Shown here: positions 1 to 6,972 of the stretch, one piece after another
How the letters are laid out: each line of letters begins with the position of its first letter
Numbering within the stretch: the first letter of the stretch is position 1
Origin: Synechococcus sp. CO36386bin_37
Lineage (GTDB): Bacteria; Cyanobacteriota; Cyanobacteriia; PCC-6307; Cyanobiaceae
Reading direction: 5' to 3'
NCBI GenBank assembly: GCA_011525445.1
Contig: WTGE01000187.1
Coordinates: forward strand, 1-7,692
DNA: 7,692 nt
Position numbers and translations under genes: made by a program
Notes under the pieces: generated by a model
Databases searched by the model: none
Seen by the model: the letters and a program-made list of their open reading frames with translations, nothing else
Told to the model about the DNA's origin: nothing

Positions 1-204
1 GTTATCGAGAGCCTTGCGGACGCGACGAACCGGACGCCGACTCCACCCCACTGACTCGAGCAACTGTTCGAGCTCAACAAGGTCCATGGGACGCGACTGA
101 CTAAAGACCAAGCAGAGATTGGTGTTTGGCGCCTCACAGATCCGAGCTTCTTTCCCGTAGGAATGAATCAGTAACTCTTGGGTGAGGGGGGTCGTGCTGT
201 TCAC
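1..204 (-). CDS. GNAT-family N-acetyltransferase, N-terminal part (runs off the left edge)
   Basis: An open frame of 68 codons runs on the minus strand from a GTG at 204 to the window edge without a stop. The visible protein has a variable first ~25 residues, a hydrophobic strand (NLCLVFS, residues 29-35), an acidic helix (MDLVELEQLLESVGW) and then a basic stretch (SRRPVRRVRKALDN). That strand-helix-'GWSRRP' arrangement matches the start of picocyanobacterial GNAT acetyltransferases as I remember them. The acetyl-CoA-binding motif would lie to the left, outside the window, so the acyl acceptor cannot be judged. The start is uncertain: GTG at 204 is my choice, a TTG lies four codons upstream, and the first in-frame ATG is only at codon 40. 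It is divergent from the hydrolase at 241, with 36 nt between starts. The family call is from pattern recognition on a fragment. Confidence 0.7.
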   Translation of the reverse strand, partial: MNSTTPLTQELLIHSYGKEARICEAPNTNLCLVFSQSRPMDLVELEQLLESVGWSRRPVRRVRKALDN

Positions 205-240
205 CCTGGCCTGCAACGATGCATTAATCCTGACGCACCA
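205..240. promoter_or_regulatory. Divergent intergenic spacer between acetyltransferase and hydrolase
   Basis: This 36-nt gap separates the presumed GTG of the minus-strand acetyltransferase from the ATG of the plus-strand hydrolase. It is too short to hold two ordinary promoters, so at least one transcript probably starts inside the opposite gene. I see no clear Shine-Dalgarno sequence for either gene. No specific operator was recognised. Confidence 0.3.
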
Positions 241-987
241 ATGACCTCTGATCTGCTGTTGATCGCCATACACGGTTGGATGCTCAGCCGAAAAGTCTGG
301 GAACCCTTTCACAACAGCTGGATGCGTGTGGGCGGATCGATTCCTTTGTCATGCCCAGATTTGCCTGGATTTGGCCAGTCACCACGCCCTGTTGATCTGC
401 GACCCACCCTGCCGGCGTATGGGGAATGGCTTGCTAACCACATTCTTTGCGAAGCCGATGGACGAAGGGTGGTGTTGATGGGGCACTCGCTGGGAGGCAG
501 TATCGCCCTGCATGCTGAATCAATCCTGCGCCGCAGAGGCGACCAACCGCTTGAAGCCCTTGTGATGTTGGCCGCTGGAGGCGGGATCTATCAACCAAGA
601 CCCTTTCGCCGCCTCAGATTCGGAGGGCAATTAATCCTGAAGCTCCGTCCTAAATCACTGCCAGGGCCAATCGGCGAGTTGGGCCCCTTTCAAGCTGAAA
701 AGAGAGCTGCACTAGGGCTTTTGGCGCACAGCACCACGCCAGGAGCAGTCAAACAGATACCGAATCTGGTGGCAGAATCAAGGGCTAAAAATCTATGGAT
801 CAGTGGTGCGAAAGACCGTGTGATGGAGCCGGGATATGTGCAACATCTCGCCGAATACAGCAATGAAAACAGCCTTCAGGAACTCAAACAATGCGGACAT
901 CTTGCAATGCAAAGTCATCCCGACCTGCTTGCAAAAACAATCCACGATTGGTTAGTGGATCAAAGCTTGGCCAGCCCTCGTTCTTGA
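241..987 (+). CDS. Alpha/beta-hydrolase fold protein (serine hydrolase, substrate unknown)
   Basis: This is a 248-aa protein, typical length for a single-domain alpha/beta hydrolase. An HGW oxyanion-hole motif sits at residues 11-13, the nucleophile elbow GHSLGG at 81-86 (Ser83), the acid in SGAKDRV (Asp192) and the catalytic His in CGHLA (His220). The PDLPGFGQS stretch at 39-47 is the usual loop after strand 4. All triad parts are present, so it should be an active cytosolic hydrolase; an esterase or BioH/MenH-like role is possible but nothing here decides it. I chose ATG 241; a TTG 63 nt upstream would add 21 residues lacking family character and overlap the divergent acetyltransferase. Its 3' end runs 28 nt into the convergent ABC exporter gene. 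No signal peptide is seen. Confidence 0.85.
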   Translation: MTSDLLLIAIHGWMLSRKVWEPFHNSWMRVGGSIPLSCPDLPGFGQSPRPVDLRPTLPAYGEWLANHILCEADGRRVVLMGHSLGGSIALHAESILRRRGDQPLEALVMLAAGGGIYQPRPFRRLRFGGQLILKLRPKSLPGPIGELGPFQAEKRAALGLLAHSTTPGAVKQIPNLVAESRAKNLWISGAKDRVMEPGYVQHLAEYSNENSLQELKQCGHLAMQSHPDLLAKTIHDWLVDQSLASPRS

Positions 988-2774
988 AGATCAGCCAGCT
1001 CAGCGTACAAACCTCCTCTTGCACGCAACTGCAGATGGGTACCTTGCTCAATGAGGGACCCGCGACGGAGCACCAGAATCCGATCAGCAGCTTCCACAGT
1101 CGCTAAACGGTGGGCAATCACCACAGCGGTGCGGCGATTCAGAAGACGATCCAAGTCCCGCTGCAGAGTGGCTTCGGTTGAAGGATCCATAAAGGCTGTC
1201 GCTTCATCCATCACGAGAACAGTTGGGTTTCGAATGGCCACCCTGGCCACGGCCAATAACTGTCTTTCACCAGAGCTGAGGTTGCTGCCACGCTCTCTCA
1301 GTTCAGTCTCTAGCCCTTCTGGTAGTCGATTTAAAAGGGGATCCAAACCGAGATCACGGCAAACTTCCTGCAACTTTTGATCGTCCAATGGCCGGTCTAA
1401 ACGCAGGTTGTCAGCAACAGTTCCACTGAAGAGAAAAGTGTCCTGAAGCACGACACCAAGCTGTCGGCGAAGCTCTTGCAAAGGCAAGCTGCGGATGTCG
1501 TGGCCATCGAGCAAGATGCGACCTCGCTGTGGCTCATAAAGCCGACAAAGAAGGCGAATCACCGTGGTCTTACCAGATCCGGTAGGTCCAACAAGAGCGA
1601 CGTGTTCCCCTGGAGCAATCCTGAAACTGAGATCACGAAGGATGGGTTCATCCTGTCTATAGGAGAAGTGCACATTCTCGAAGACCACCTCTCCAGTCGG
1701 CCTTGAGACCGGCGTGGAAAATCGAATGTACTGACTGGAATTAGCGCCATGATCCTCGATTTCCAGAGGTTCTTCGAGGAGCTCACCAATCCGTTCAACA
1801 GCCGTGAGTCCACCCTGAATCTGGGTGAACCGTTCAGCCATTTGGCGAAGGGGATCAAAGAGTCGCTGGGAATACAAAATGAAGGTGGTGAGAGTGCCAA
1901 GTCCCATTGCACCCGCTGTGACCATCCAACCGCCTAGAGCGAGTACCAGAGCCACAGCACCCAGGGCCACCCACTCCAGAAAGGCTGAAATGCTGCTGTC
2001 AAAAAAGATCGTGCCATTCACTGCACTTCGATAAGCCAGGCCGGTGCGCTGGAAGCGATCACCATTCACCGTCTCGCGACGAAACATCTGCACCACTTCA
2101 AGCCCCTGGAGATTTTCTTGAAAATCTGCATTGAGCTGAGACAGCTCTTCTCTCACTCGATAATTCGCTTTCCGGTAGCGCCTCTGGAGCCAAACGATCA
2201 CGAGAGTGACGGGGACTTGAGTGACAAGCAACAACAATCCCAACCGCCATTCGATCAACAGCATGGAAAGAGCAATGACCAATAAGCTGACGAGGTCGCC
2301 AAGAACGCCCACAGCTCCACTGGCAAACACTTCTGCCAAAGCGTCAACGTCACTGGTGAGACGAGTCAGAAGTTTGCCCACAGGCATCCGGTCATGAAAC
2401 CGGAGTGACAAACGCATCGAGTGAGCGAATAAATCCTTTCGAATTCGTGCGGTGAGACGTTGTCCCACGACATTGATGTTGAAGGTTTGAAAATTCTGCA
2501 GAGCCAGTCGCAGCAAAACTGAGCAGAACAGGGTTGCAATGATCACCCGAATGGCAACCGTGCTGTCCAGACCTTGGAACAGTGGTATCACCGACTCATT
2601 CGAAGCACCTGACACGCGCCGAAGCACAGCGATTGCCTGCCCGACTAAGAGCGGCTGAATCGCACCTGCCAGAGCAGCGGGCACAAGCAGAATCAAGGTA
2701 AGCGTGAGTCGCGGCCGATCCTGGGCAAGGTAACGACCCAGCTTCAGAACCCTTTGAACATCCGAACCAGCCAT
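960..2774 (-). CDS. ABC exporter half-transporter (fused membrane domain and ATPase; MsbA/MdlB type)
   Basis: This 604-aa protein has the type I exporter layout. The first ~330 residues are membrane domain, with hydrophobic segments near 24-46, 72-92, 155-176, 178-197, 262-284 and 288-303. The ATPase follows: Walker A GPTGSGKTT (396-404), Q-loop Gln444, signature LSSGERQ (499-505), Walker B VLVMDEA (519-525) and H-loop His555. A single TMD-NBD chain must dimerise, probably with itself because no partner gene is adjacent. Families of this type export lipids, peptides or drugs; the substrate cannot be read from sequence. The signature has SSGER instead of the textbook SGGQ, a common exporter variant. 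Its ATG shares one base with the hisG stop (TGATG at 2776-2772), suggesting translational coupling and one mRNA. Its last 28 nt overlap the convergent hydrolase. Confidence 0.92.
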   Translation of the reverse strand: MAGSDVQRVLKLGRYLAQDRPRLTLTLILLVPAALAGAIQPLLVGQAIAVLRRVSGASNESVIPLFQGLDSTVAIRVIIATLFCSVLLRLALQNFQTFNINVVGQRLTARIRKDLFAHSMRLSLRFHDRMPVGKLLTRLTSDVDALAEVFASGAVGVLGDLVSLLVIALSMLLIEWRLGLLLLVTQVPVTLVIVWLQRRYRKANYRVREELSQLNADFQENLQGLEVVQMFRRETVNGDRFQRTGLAYRSAVNGTIFFDSSISAFLEWVALGAVALVLALGGWMVTAGAMGLGTLTTFILYSQRLFDPLRQMAERFTQIQGGLTAVERIGELLEEPLEIEDHGANSSQYIRFSTPVSRPTGEVVFENVHFSYRQDEPILRDLSFRIAPGEHVALVGPTGSGKTTVIRLLCRLYEPQRGRILLDGHDIRSLPLQELRRQLGVVLQDTFLFSGTVADNLRLDRPLDDQKLQEVCRDLGLDPLLNRLPEGLETELRERGSNLSSGERQLLAVARVAIRNPTVLVMDEATAFMDPSTEATLQRDLDRLLNRRTAVVIAHRLATVEAADRILVLRRGSLIEQGTHLQLRARGGLYAELADLQERGLAKL

Positions 2775-3427
2775 CAGCTGGCCACCGTGGTTGTAGCGCT
2801 TGTGGATCGCATGGCTTCCACAATCTGACGAAGGTCGCCTTGATCAAGCCGGAGGGAAAGAGGATGCCCCACCAGACGCGCTGTGGTGTGAAACAGGTCC
2901 TCAATGGCAACCAAACCGTTATCTCGGAGAGTCCGACCTGTGGCAACCAAATCAACGATCGCTTCCGCGATGCCTGTGATCGGTCCAAGTTCTACCGAGC
3001 CTGTGAGATGAACCAGTTCAACGGGAAGGTCCATGGCATCAAAGTAATCACGAGCACATCGCGTGAACTTGCTCGCAACACGACAATGGGGTGGGAGATC
3101 TGTTGCTCGTTCGTAACCACTGCTGGCCTTGACAGCGACTGCCATGCGACAACCGCCAAAGCCCAGATCAACCAGCTGAGCAACAGGCATCTGGTGTTCT
3201 TTCAGGACGTCGTAGCCGACCACCCCAAGTTGTGCTTGCCCGTAAGCCACGTAAACAGGAACGTCTCCATTTCTCACAAGAAGAGCTCTGGCACGTCCAC
3301 ACTCCGATGGAACCATGAGTTGCCTGTTATCGGGTTCGAGAACTGCTGAAAAATCAAGTCCGGCTGCTGCAAAGCGAGCCACCGAATCTCCTAAAAGCGC
3401 TCCCTTAGCTAGGGCAACAGTGATCAT
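2774..3427 (-). CDS. hisG: ATP phosphoribosyltransferase catalytic subunit, short form (HisG-S)
   Basis: HisG catalyses the first committed step of histidine synthesis: ATP plus PRPP gives phosphoribosyl-ATP. The 217-aa product starts [12 protein letters not shown], typical of the family, and carries the signature from Glu146 through [11 protein letters not shown] (157-167), which contains the PRPP-binding loop. At this length it lacks the C-terminal regulatory (ACT-like) domain of long HisG; short forms normally work in a complex with HisZ, which is not in this window. I chose ATG 3427 because conserved residues begin there; an in-frame ATG at 3439 and a TTG at 3442 would add a few unlikely residues. 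It overlaps the downstream exporter by 1 nt and is divergent from gloB with a 29-nt gap. Any histidine feedback would depend on HisZ. Confidence 0.95.
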   Translation of the reverse strand: MITVALAKGALLGDSVARFAAAGLDFSAVLEPDNRQLMVPSECGRARALLVRNGDVPVYVAYGQAQLGVVGYDVLKEHQMPVAQLVDLGFGGCRMAVAVKASSGYERATDLPPHCRVASKFTRCARDYFDAMDLPVELVHLTGSVELGPITGIAEAIVDLVATGRTLRDNGLVAIEDLFHTTARLVGHPLSLRLDQGDLRQIVEAMRSTSATTTVAS

Positions 3428-3456
3428 GGAACAACGCATCAAGGTGAACTTTAACG
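3428..3456. promoter_or_regulatory. Divergent spacer between hisG and gloB
   Basis: Only 29 nt lie between the two start codons. The gap cannot contain two complete sigma-70 promoters, so promoter elements must reach into the coding regions, or the genes share a region of overlapping, oppositely transcribed leaders. No Shine-Dalgarno sequence is evident for hisG, and a GGTGA at 3443-3447 is 9 nt from the gloB ATG. Confidence 0.3.
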
Positions 3457-4221
3457 ATGGCGATGGCTTCCACGATTGATGGCATTCACCCAGTTCCTGT
3501 GCTCAAGGACAACATCGTCTGGGTTTGGGTGAATGGAGAGGAGGCCGTGGTCGTCGATCCTGCTGTGGCAGAACCCCTTTCCGACTGGCTCAACAAGCGT
3601 GAACTGACTTTGGCGGCAGTGCTTCAGACCCATCATCACGCCGATCACATCGGCGGCACACCTGATCTTCTTGAACAATGGCCAAAGGCGGCCGTCGTGG
3701 CAGCCGCAGATGACCAGGCACGCATTCCATTCCAGACCCACTCCGTCCGCGATGGAGACGAACTCAAGCTCCTCAATCAACCTGTCAGAGTGTTGGATGT
3801 ACGTGCCCATACCCGAGCCCATCTCGCCTATTGGCTGCCTCAAGGAGCCAGCAAGACCAACACAAGAGCTGTGCTGTTCTGCGGAGACACCCTATTCAGC
3901 GGTGGTTGCGGACGACTGTTTGAAGGCACGTCATCAGACATGCATCGTGCCTTGCAAAAGCTGGGATCACTCCCTTCAGAAACACTGGTCTGCTGCGCCC
4001 ACGAATACACCGAGGAAAATCTGCGTTGGGCAGCACAACAGGCTCCGCACGATGCTCAGATCCAGAGACGATTGAAAGAAGTCAGAGTCAGACGGAACTT
4101 GGGAGAACTCACGCTGCCAAGCACTGTCGCGGAGGAGTGGAGGTCCAATCTGTTTTTAAGAGCAACCAGTTCCGAACAGCTGGAACGTCTTCGTGATGCC
4201 AAAGACAACTGGCAAGGCTGA
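3457..4221 (+). CDS. gloB: Hydroxyacylglutathione hydrolase (glyoxalase II)
   Basis: Glyoxalase II hydrolyses S-lactoylglutathione to lactate and glutathione, the second step of cytosolic methylglyoxal detoxification. The 254-aa product has the metallo-beta-lactamase core: THHHADH at 58-64 (metal ligands His59, His61, Asp63, His64), His118, bridging Asp144 in [16 protein letters not shown], and His182 in CAHEYT. That full set of seven ligands and the GGCGRLFEG stretch favour glyoxalase II over other beta-lactamase-fold hydrolases. The C-terminal helical glutathione-binding part is present and the length is normal. One oddity is the loop before His118: most members have TPGHT, here it reads VRAHT, so the Pro-Gly is lost but the ligand is kept. 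ATG 3457 is the natural start; Met3 is an alternative. It ends 4 nt from the convergent ABC ATPase. Confidence 0.93.
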   Translation: MAMASTIDGIHPVPVLKDNIVWVWVNGEEAVVVDPAVAEPLSDWLNKRELTLAAVLQTHHHADHIGGTPDLLEQWPKAAVVAAADDQARIPFQTHSVRDGDELKLLNQPVRVLDVRAHTRAHLAYWLPQGASKTNTRAVLFCGDTLFSGGCGRLFEGTSSDMHRALQKLGSLPSETLVCCAHEYTEENLRWAAQQAPHDAQIQRRLKEVRVRRNLGELTLPSTVAEEWRSNLFLRATSSEQLERLRDAKDNWQG

Positions 4222-4225
4222 TCCG

Positions 4226-5302
4226 TTATCTCGACACTCGAAGGGAAAGACAATGCGGATGCAGCAGGACCACGCTGTCCCGTTGCAACTGAAGCTTGCA
4301 GCGCAGTCCTCTGTGATGGTCTTCCTCAAGAGGCCGAATCAGGCGCAGCTGTTGATCTCCCATCTGAATCCGATAATGCCAGTTGCGTCCAAGAAACTCT
4401 CGCCCCATCACGCAGGCATCGCCCGTTGCATCTGGGACAAGGTCAATGAACGCTGGATCCACCAACACAGTGGCATCAGCATCAAGCGCTATTGGAGGTT
4501 GACCATCAGGAGCGATCAGGGAACCGAGCAGACATTGGAATGACTGCGAGGTTTGATCGCTCCAAACAGGAAGAACGTTGCGCTGGAGGACAAAACGCCC
4601 CACAAAAGGTGTCGCTGGAGCCTCCACCAGTTCACGAGGTGTTGCGCATTGATGGAGGTGACCATCACAGAGGATGGCGACACGCCCACAAATCGCGAGC
4701 GCCTCCTCCGGGTCATGCGTCACCAGCAGTCCACTTGCTCCGCAAGCCCGTAGAACTCCCGGGAGCTCACTGCGCAAGCGCAAGCGAACTTCCACGTCCA
4801 GATTGGAAAAAGGTTCATCGAGCAAAACAACCGATGGAGCGGGGGCAAGGGCACGAGCAAGAGCCAAGCGCTGACGTTGTCCACCGGACAGTTCATGGGG
4901 GTAACGCCCCCTCAGATCCGCGAGTCCTAAAAGCTCCAGCAACCAGGAGGCTCGACTGGTGTCCTGGCCGCGACGCAGACCGAAACAGGTGTTTTCCCAT
5001 GCATTGAGATGGGGAAACAGGGCGTAATCCTGAAAAACCATGCCAACACCACGACGCTCGGGGGCAAGGCTCAAGCGAGTTGTGGCGACCTCGTTCCCGT
5101 GGAGACGGACAGTGCCCCTTTTGGGCTGTTCAAAGCCGGCGATCAATCGCAACAGAGTGGTTTTTCCGCAACCGGAAGGCCCGAGCAAACCGACCAACTC
5201 GCCAATTTGCAATTGCAGGTTGATGTCTTGAAGGGTCCAAACTTCACCCGCTCCTCCGTAGCGGTGCCAGAGGCCCTCAAGCTCAACCGGCCATGAGTCC
5301 AT
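4226..5302 (-). CDS. ABC importer ATP-binding subunit (Fe3+/polyamine/sulfate class, FutC/FbpC-like)
   Basis: This is a 358-aa stand-alone ATPase. It has Walker A GPSGCGKTT (41-49), Q-loop Gln91 in VFQDYALFPH, signature LSGGQRQR (138-145), Walker B VVLLDEP (158-164), D-loop NLD (167-169) and H-loop His196. About 120 residues follow the ATPase, consistent with a C-terminal TOBE-like regulatory domain. The PSGCGKTTLLRLIAGFE and DYALFPH stretches place it in the CysA/PotA/FbpC group; ferric iron uptake is my best guess because picocyanobacteria often carry such a gene apart from its permease. No permease or binding-protein gene is adjacent, so the substrate is unproven. I chose ATG 5302, right before the conserved VELEGLWHRYG; the open frame continues 26 codons upstream into ridA but those codons look noncoding. 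Divergent from ridA, convergent with gloB. Confidence 0.87.
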   Translation of the reverse strand: MDSWPVELEGLWHRYGGAGEVWTLQDINLQLQIGELVGLLGPSGCGKTTLLRLIAGFEQPKRGTVRLHGNEVATTRLSLAPERRGVGMVFQDYALFPHLNAWENTCFGLRRGQDTSRASWLLELLGLADLRGRYPHELSGGQRQRLALARALAPAPSVVLLDEPFSNLDVEVRLRLRSELPGVLRACGASGLLVTHDPEEALAICGRVAILCDGHLHQCATPRELVEAPATPFVGRFVLQRNVLPVWSDQTSQSFQCLLGSLIAPDGQPPIALDADATVLVDPAFIDLVPDATGDACVMGREFLGRNWHYRIQMGDQQLRLIRPLEEDHHRGLRCKLQLQRDSVVLLHPHCLSLRVSR

Positions 5303-5345
5303 CAACCCGGAACGCAAAAATAAGACTTTATTCTGGGCCCTGACC
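5303..5345. promoter_or_regulatory. Short divergent promoter region between the ABC ATPase and ridA
   Basis: This 43-nt gap contains an AT-rich core (AATAAGACTTTATT, 5319-5332) with AATAA/TTATT arms, flanked by GC-rich sequence including a GGGCCC palindrome at 5335-5340. The core gives a plausible -10-like element in both directions, for example TATTCT on the plus strand at 5329-5334. No good -35 element was identified, and no Fur-like box is clear enough to claim. Both genes lack an obvious ribosome binding site. This is inference from composition and gene orientation only. Confidence 0.3.
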
Positions 5346-5744
5346 ATGACATCCACTCCACCTCGCGCCGTCATCACCAAGGGGGCACCGGCACCCGTAG
5401 GGCCCTACAACCAGGCTGTCATTTCAGGTGGCTGGCTCTACTGCTCAGGTCAAATTCCACTGGATCCGACGACAGGGAAGATGGTGGGACAAGGAGATGT
5501 GCAAGCTGAGACCCGCCAAGTGCTTCAAAACCTGAAAGCTGTTCTCCAGGAAGCAGGTGCAGAACCCAGCGATGTCGTTAGAACGACGGTCTATCTCGTT
5601 GATCTCGAGGACTTTCAAGCCGTCAATACGATTTACGCCGAAATGTTTGGAGATGGAGTGAGTCCTGCTCGAGCCTGCGTTCAGGTTGCTGCCTTGCCGA
5701 AAGGATCCAGGGTTGAGATCGACTGCATTGCCTGCATGATTTGA
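5346..5744 (+). CDS. ridA: RidA family reactive enamine/imine deaminase
   Basis: RidA hydrolyses the enamine/imine intermediates released by PLP enzymes such as threonine dehydratase, protecting other PLP enzymes from damage. The 132-aa product is full length for this trimeric family. Key positions are present: Tyr21 in PVGPYNQA, the SGQIPLDP strand (34-41), the substrate-binding Arg109 in SPARACVQV (equivalent of E. coli Arg105) and Glu124 in VEID (equivalent of Glu120). Conservation of that Arg supports the active deaminase subgroup over the inactive Rid1-7 relatives. The ATG at 5346 fits the family start. It is divergent from the ABC ATPase and followed after 14 nt by a GC-rich hairpin, so it is likely transcribed alone. 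Confidence 0.95.
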   Translation: MTSTPPRAVITKGAPAPVGPYNQAVISGGWLYCSGQIPLDPTTGKMVGQGDVQAETRQVLQNLKAVLQEAGAEPSDVVRTTVYLVDLEDFQAVNTIYAEMFGDGVSPARACVQVAALPKGSRVEIDCIACMI

Positions 5745-5758
5745 TTCAGAAGTGTTCA

Positions 5759-5793
5759 GTGGTCCTCCTAAGGGGGGGGGACCACGATTTCTT
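5759..5793 (+). terminator. Hairpin downstream of ridA, probable terminator
   Basis: GTGGTCCTCC (5759-5768) pairs with the bases at 5776-5785 (GGGGGACCAC), giving ten base pairs including one U-G wobble, with a 7-nt loop. The 3' side includes a run of nine G (5772-5780). The following bases GATTTCTT are only moderately T-rich, so termination may be inefficient. It sits between ridA and the next co-directional gene and would separate their transcripts. Confidence 0.55.
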
Positions 5794-5819
5794 AGGTTGA
5801 GACGGAGCTGAGAAACCCC

Positions 5820-6044
5820 ATGGCCCAAGCCAAGCTGACCATCGGCGAACTTGAAGCGGGCTACCCCCTGTATTGCAAAGCTCTACGCCGATTACTCAAA
5901 GAGGGTCGGAGCATCAAGGACATTGAAAAGACAGTGTGCTGGGGCCACCTGGAAACTCTGAATCGCTGCCTGCCTGGACGCTACAAAGCACCCTCCTACT
6001 TGCTTGCACTGATTCGCAGAGACCTTGAACAGCCCAAACATTGA
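5820..6044 (+). CDS. Small DUF3136-like protein, function unknown
   Basis: A 74-aa basic protein. It opens with LTIGELEAGYPLYCKALRRL, has a second helix-like block (GRSIKDIEKTVCWGHLETL, 28-46) and ends with NRCLPGRYKAPSYLLALIRRD. I recognise this as resembling DUF3136, a short family known to me from marine Synechococcus and Prochlorococcus; no function is known to me. There is no signal peptide or membrane segment, and three Cys (19, 40, 50) occur without a classical zinc-ligand spacing. The two helical blocks and basic charge would allow nucleic-acid binding, but that is speculation. A GGAG at 5804-5807 lies 12 nt before the ATG, further than ideal. It follows the ridA hairpin, is probably expressed separately, and ends 16 nt from the convergent cbbX stop. 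Confidence 0.8.
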   Translation: MAQAKLTIGELEAGYPLYCKALRRLLKEGRSIKDIEKTVCWGHLETLNRCLPGRYKAPSYLLALIRRDLEQPKH

Positions 6045-6060
6045 CTCACTGAAAGCGGTT

Positions 6061-6972
6061 CTACAGCGTCGTAAGTGGCTGGGATGGATCCTCCCCCTCA
6101 ACCTCACCCAGAAACACTCTGCTCGCGAACACATCCTCAGCTTCGATTGTGGTCAGATCATCGCGACTCAAGGGCTGACCCATGGAAGAAAACAAACGAT
6201 TCGCTTGTCGAAGCCTCAGTCGATCCAGAGCATTACGAATCGAGCGGGCATTGGCAAAAAAAGGCAATCGACGTCGTCTGAGAATATATTGAGCAAAGGC
6301 AGCTTGAGCAGATTGACTGAAGCAATATTGATATTCCTTCAGTTGCAAGAGCGCAATCTTCATCAACTCGTCATCACTGTAATCAGGAAAGTCAATATGA
6401 TGAGAGATCCTCGACGAGAGTCCTGGATTAGACTTGTAAAAATCTATCATTCTATCTTTGTAACCAGCAAAGATCACAACAAAATCCGAACGCTTACTCT
6501 CCATATCTTGCAATAGAATTTCAATCGCCTCAGCACCATAATCTCGTTCATTCTCAGCTTTGTGGAGATAATAGGCCTCATCGATAAACAAAACTCCCCC
6601 AAAAGCTCGTTTAATCATTTCACGAGTCTTTGGGGCCGTATGGCCAACATATTGACCAACAAGATCGTCACGCGTGACAGTAACTACATGCCCCTTACGC
6701 AGGTAACCAAGACGATGAAGAATTTGCGAAATTCGAGTAGCCACAGTGGTCTTCCCTGTCCCTGGCCTACCCGTGAAAGACATATGCAAACCGGGAGCTT
6801 TGCTGTACAACTCAAACTGCTGACGAAGCCGGTCCACTAGCAGCAAAGCTGCTATTTCACGAATGCGAGTCTTGACTGGGACAAGGCCAATCAAATCTTG
6901 ATCCAGTTGCTCCAGAACCTCGTTTACGCCCGAATCGGCATAAGCAGCCGCAAGATCAATGGAAGAGGGCAT
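6061..6972 (-). CDS. cbbX: CbbX, red-type Rubisco activase (AAA+ motor)
   Basis: CbbX is a hexameric AAA+ ATPase that frees Rubisco from inhibitory sugar phosphates by pulling on the large-subunit C-terminus; family members are activated by RuBP. The 303-aa product shows Walker A GRPGTGKT (68-75), the pore-loop region [13 protein letters not shown] (104-116), Walker [11 protein letters not shown] (127-136), a probable arginine finger Arg188 in GLSSRIS, and a sensor-2 region [12 protein letters not shown] (241-252). The C-terminal [10 protein letters not shown] and ASRVF match CbbX and distinguish it from CfxQ/SpoVK-type relatives. About 16 residues follow ASRVF, a short acidic-to-polar tail. 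I chose ATG 6972, the first ATG in frame; a TTG at 7002 would extend the overlap. It begins 17 nt inside the acRAF end, implying coupled translation. Mid-gene GC is low (about 41% over 6301-6660). Confidence 0.93.
   Translation of the reverse strand: MPSSIDLAAAYADSGVNEVLEQLDQDLIGLVPVKTRIREIAALLLVDRLRQQFELYSKAPGLHMSFTGRPGTGKTTVATRISQILHRLGYLRKGHVVTVTRDDLVGQYVGHTAPKTREMIKRAFGGVLFIDEAYYLHKAENERDYGAEAIEILLQDMESKRSDFVVIFAGYKDRMIDFYKSNPGLSSRISHHIDFPDYSDDELMKIALLQLKEYQYCFSQSAQAAFAQYILRRRRLPFFANARSIRNALDRLRLRQANRLFSSMGQPLSRDDLTTIEAEDVFASRVFLGEVEGEDPSQPLTTL

Noticed and set aside
2840..3349. Long plus-strand open frame (169 codons) opposite hisG
   Set aside because: It is antisense to a clearly conserved enzyme, its translation has no recognisable motif, and such frames arise from the codon bias of the GC-rich real gene.
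3451..3843. Minus-strand open frame (130 codons) opposite gloB
   Set aside because: Shadow of the gloB metal-binding region, and it would extend through the hisG/gloB spacer without a plausible start.
4492..5007. Plus-strand open frame (171 codons) opposite the importer ATPase
   Set aside because: It covers the Walker B, signature and Q-loop region of the real gene in antisense; its translation is rich in Arg/Pro/His with no family features.
5445..5828. Minus-strand open frame (127 codons) opposite ridA and the hairpin
   Set aside because: It is antisense to the conserved ridA core and reads through the terminator hairpin; low-information sequence.
6025..6516. Plus-strand open frame (163 codons) opposite the C-terminal half of cbbX
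   Set aside because: No motif or ribosome binding site, and it overlaps the end of the DUF3136-like gene; cbbX on the other strand is unambiguous.
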